From JBNJEM01 sp051745935 (GTDB lineage: Bacteria; Planctomycetota; Planctomycetia; Pirellulales; Pirellulaceae): a stretch of DNA of 6,518 nt. Below the pieces are notes generated by a model. That model did no database searches and was not told the origin of the DNA. It was given only the letters and a program-made list of their open reading frames with translations. Both the position numbers and the translations under genes were made by a program. Shown one piece after another: positions 5,714-6,518 of the stretch; position 1 is the stretch's first letter, and the number at the start of each line of letters is the position of its first letter. Location of the stretch: positions 1 through 6,518 of the forward strand of contig JBNJEM010000455.1 of assembly GCA_051745935.1 (NCBI GenBank), read 5' to 3'.

Positions 5714-6400
5714 TCACTGGAACCACCACCGGCCTACTGATGTTGCCAAAGTTAAGTCTACACCCCACGAAAACCCGCCAACAAGCTGATAAGTCTGAGG
5801 CGTCGTAAGGTAAAGAATTCCGTAGGTATATACCGCGCCGATTCCCACCGCTGTAACCCGCCCAGAGCCGACGTGATCATCATAGGTGATGCAGTCGGTG
5901 GTAAAGATTCGACGCTCGCCTAAACCAACGGTCCCGGTGAACTCGAGTCCTACCCCCAGGCTCCCCCCGAGGAACTTATAATCTCCCTGGGGCGTTGAGT
6001 CCAATGGCATGTCGCACGTTTTCGAGTCAGCCGAAAGGCTTGCTTCTACTTGTGTCACGCCGGCACCTGCGACACCGGAGGCGACGCTGAAGACCCGGAT
6101 ATACCAGGTATCGCATGTGCCCGGACAACACTTCGCTAGCCCTTCCTTGTCTGTGAAGCTGACAGGCGAGTTACTACAGTATCGATACAGGTTCACATCC
6201 CCACCTCCGTACCCCAGCGGATCCCTGGTCACGAACCGCCCCAGCTGTGGGTGGTAGACCCGATGCCTTGTGTAGTAACTGACACCCTTTTGGCATCTCG
6301 TGCTGATCCACTCTGTATTTGCAGGGGATTTTGCACGCGTGGTGGGCCCTAGCGACTGGCTTCCCGGTTTTCGCGCGCGGGCGCGCGAGACGTTTTTATG
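5714..6400 (-). pseudogene. RHS core C-terminus with variable glycine-rich tip, 5'-truncated
   Basis: Clear RHS core sequence begins near 6280 (YYTRHRVYHPQLGRF), continues VTRDPLGYGGGDVNLYRYC and closes with NSPVSFTDKEGL, the usual boundary before the variable C-terminal domain. The tip is about 140 residues, with many Gly/Val/Thr/Tyr strands (GGSLGVGLEFTGTVGLGERR, AVGIGAVYTYGILYL, LVGGFSWGVDLTL), six Cys (CC, TCD, KTCD, DCIT among them) and an aromatic end GRWWFQ. It looks like a beta-rich secreted domain. Its activity is unknown, and no nuclease, ADP-ribosyltransferase or protease motif is visible. The frame is open upstream to a TGA at 6401-6403 but has no start codon before the core, and its first roughly 40 codons are not RHS-like. 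It is therefore a relic of a longer gene, or an orphan tip cassette. Confidence 0.72.
6371..6388. repeat. Perfect GC palindrome
   Basis: TCGCGCGC and GCGCGCGA flank a GG centre. On the plus strand a run of five T lies 4 bases after the stem (6393-6397), so a plus-strand intrinsic terminator is possible. There is no plus-strand gene upstream to need it. On the minus strand it lies between a promoter-like element and the RHS remnant. It may simply be a recombination junction or a Z-DNA-prone tract. Confidence 0.42.
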
Positions 6401-6417
6401 TCAATGAACTTCCTGTG

Positions 6418-6446
6418 GTTATAAGGGATTTGGGCCTCGAATGCAA
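6418..6446 (-). promoter_or_regulatory. Sigma-70-like promoter candidate facing the RHS tip
   Basis: On the minus strand TTGCAT (6441-6446) is separated by exactly 17 bases from TATAAC (6418-6423). This would start transcription near 6410 and read through the GC palindrome into the RHS tip and membrane gene. It is recognised by eye from a two-box match in a GC-rich region. The translation start that would serve it is not visible. Confidence 0.3.
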
Positions 6447-6456
6447 AGAGACAAAT

Positions 6457-6500
6457 GCCGCCGGCTGCTCAAGCTCAAGAGGAGAACAGCCGGCAGCGGC
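6457..6500. repeat. GC-rich hairpin at the right edge
   Basis: CCGGCTG (6461-6467) pairs with CAGCCGG (6487-6493). An outer GCCG/CGGC pair is offset by a three-base bulge. The loop is 19 bases. A C-run follows on the plus strand; there is no T-run on either side, so it is not a standard terminator. It may belong to whatever gene or repeat lies beyond the window. Confidence 0.35.
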
Positions 6501-6518
6501 CCCCCCAGCCTTCGCAGG

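Overview
The window looks like an accessory, heavily decayed stretch of a bacterial chromosome. The best guess at the host is a planctomycete (Pirellulaceae-like). That is an inference from recognised protein styles: RHS/YD-repeat sequence of the EEPDVRL/YGYDRAGNR kind, a 'choice-of-anchor Q' tail (LADNGGPTQTH), and a tyrosine recombinase with an ILGHAVGGITYRHYAH box. No rRNA, tRNA or CRISPR array is visible. Only a minority of the DNA is convincingly coding, and most recognisable genes are truncated, carry in-frame stops or are out of order.

Left part (1-1520, minus strand). The first 82 bases hold the start of a gene that runs off the left edge, with a good ribosome binding site and a hydrophobic N-terminus. 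A strong hairpin (223-272) follows, then about 650 bases with no gene I can support. Next is a WD40-type fragment (934-1434) whose upstream part is lost.

Middle part (1516-3201). A tyrosine recombinase on the plus strand is interrupted by one in-frame TGA and carries Asp where the first catalytic Arg is expected. It is followed by a possible overlapping small ORF and a 48-codon plus-strand coding remnant. A converging minus-strand gene of the 'MTQSCDL' hypothetical family lies opposite. A 27-codon ORF ends directly before that gene's ATG, in the same frame.

Repeat part (3450-4219). A plus-strand chimeric fragment joins a choice-of-anchor Q tail to an RHS repeat. After it come two miniature inverted-repeat elements placed end to end: 3757-3969 (30-bp arms built from a 10-bp unit) and 3970-4219 (24-bp arms with a nested 13-bp inverted pair).

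Right part (4566-6518, minus strand). In transcription order there is the C-terminal end of an RHS core followed by a glycine-rich variable tip, then after one base a four-helix membrane protein, then a separate RHS body fragment. The tip plus adjacent membrane gene has the layout of a polymorphic toxin and its immunity protein. This is the most interesting candidate system here, but both roles are inferred from layout only. The RHS body lies on the wrong side of the tip for one intact gene, so the locus has been rearranged or is a remnant of tandem RHS copies.
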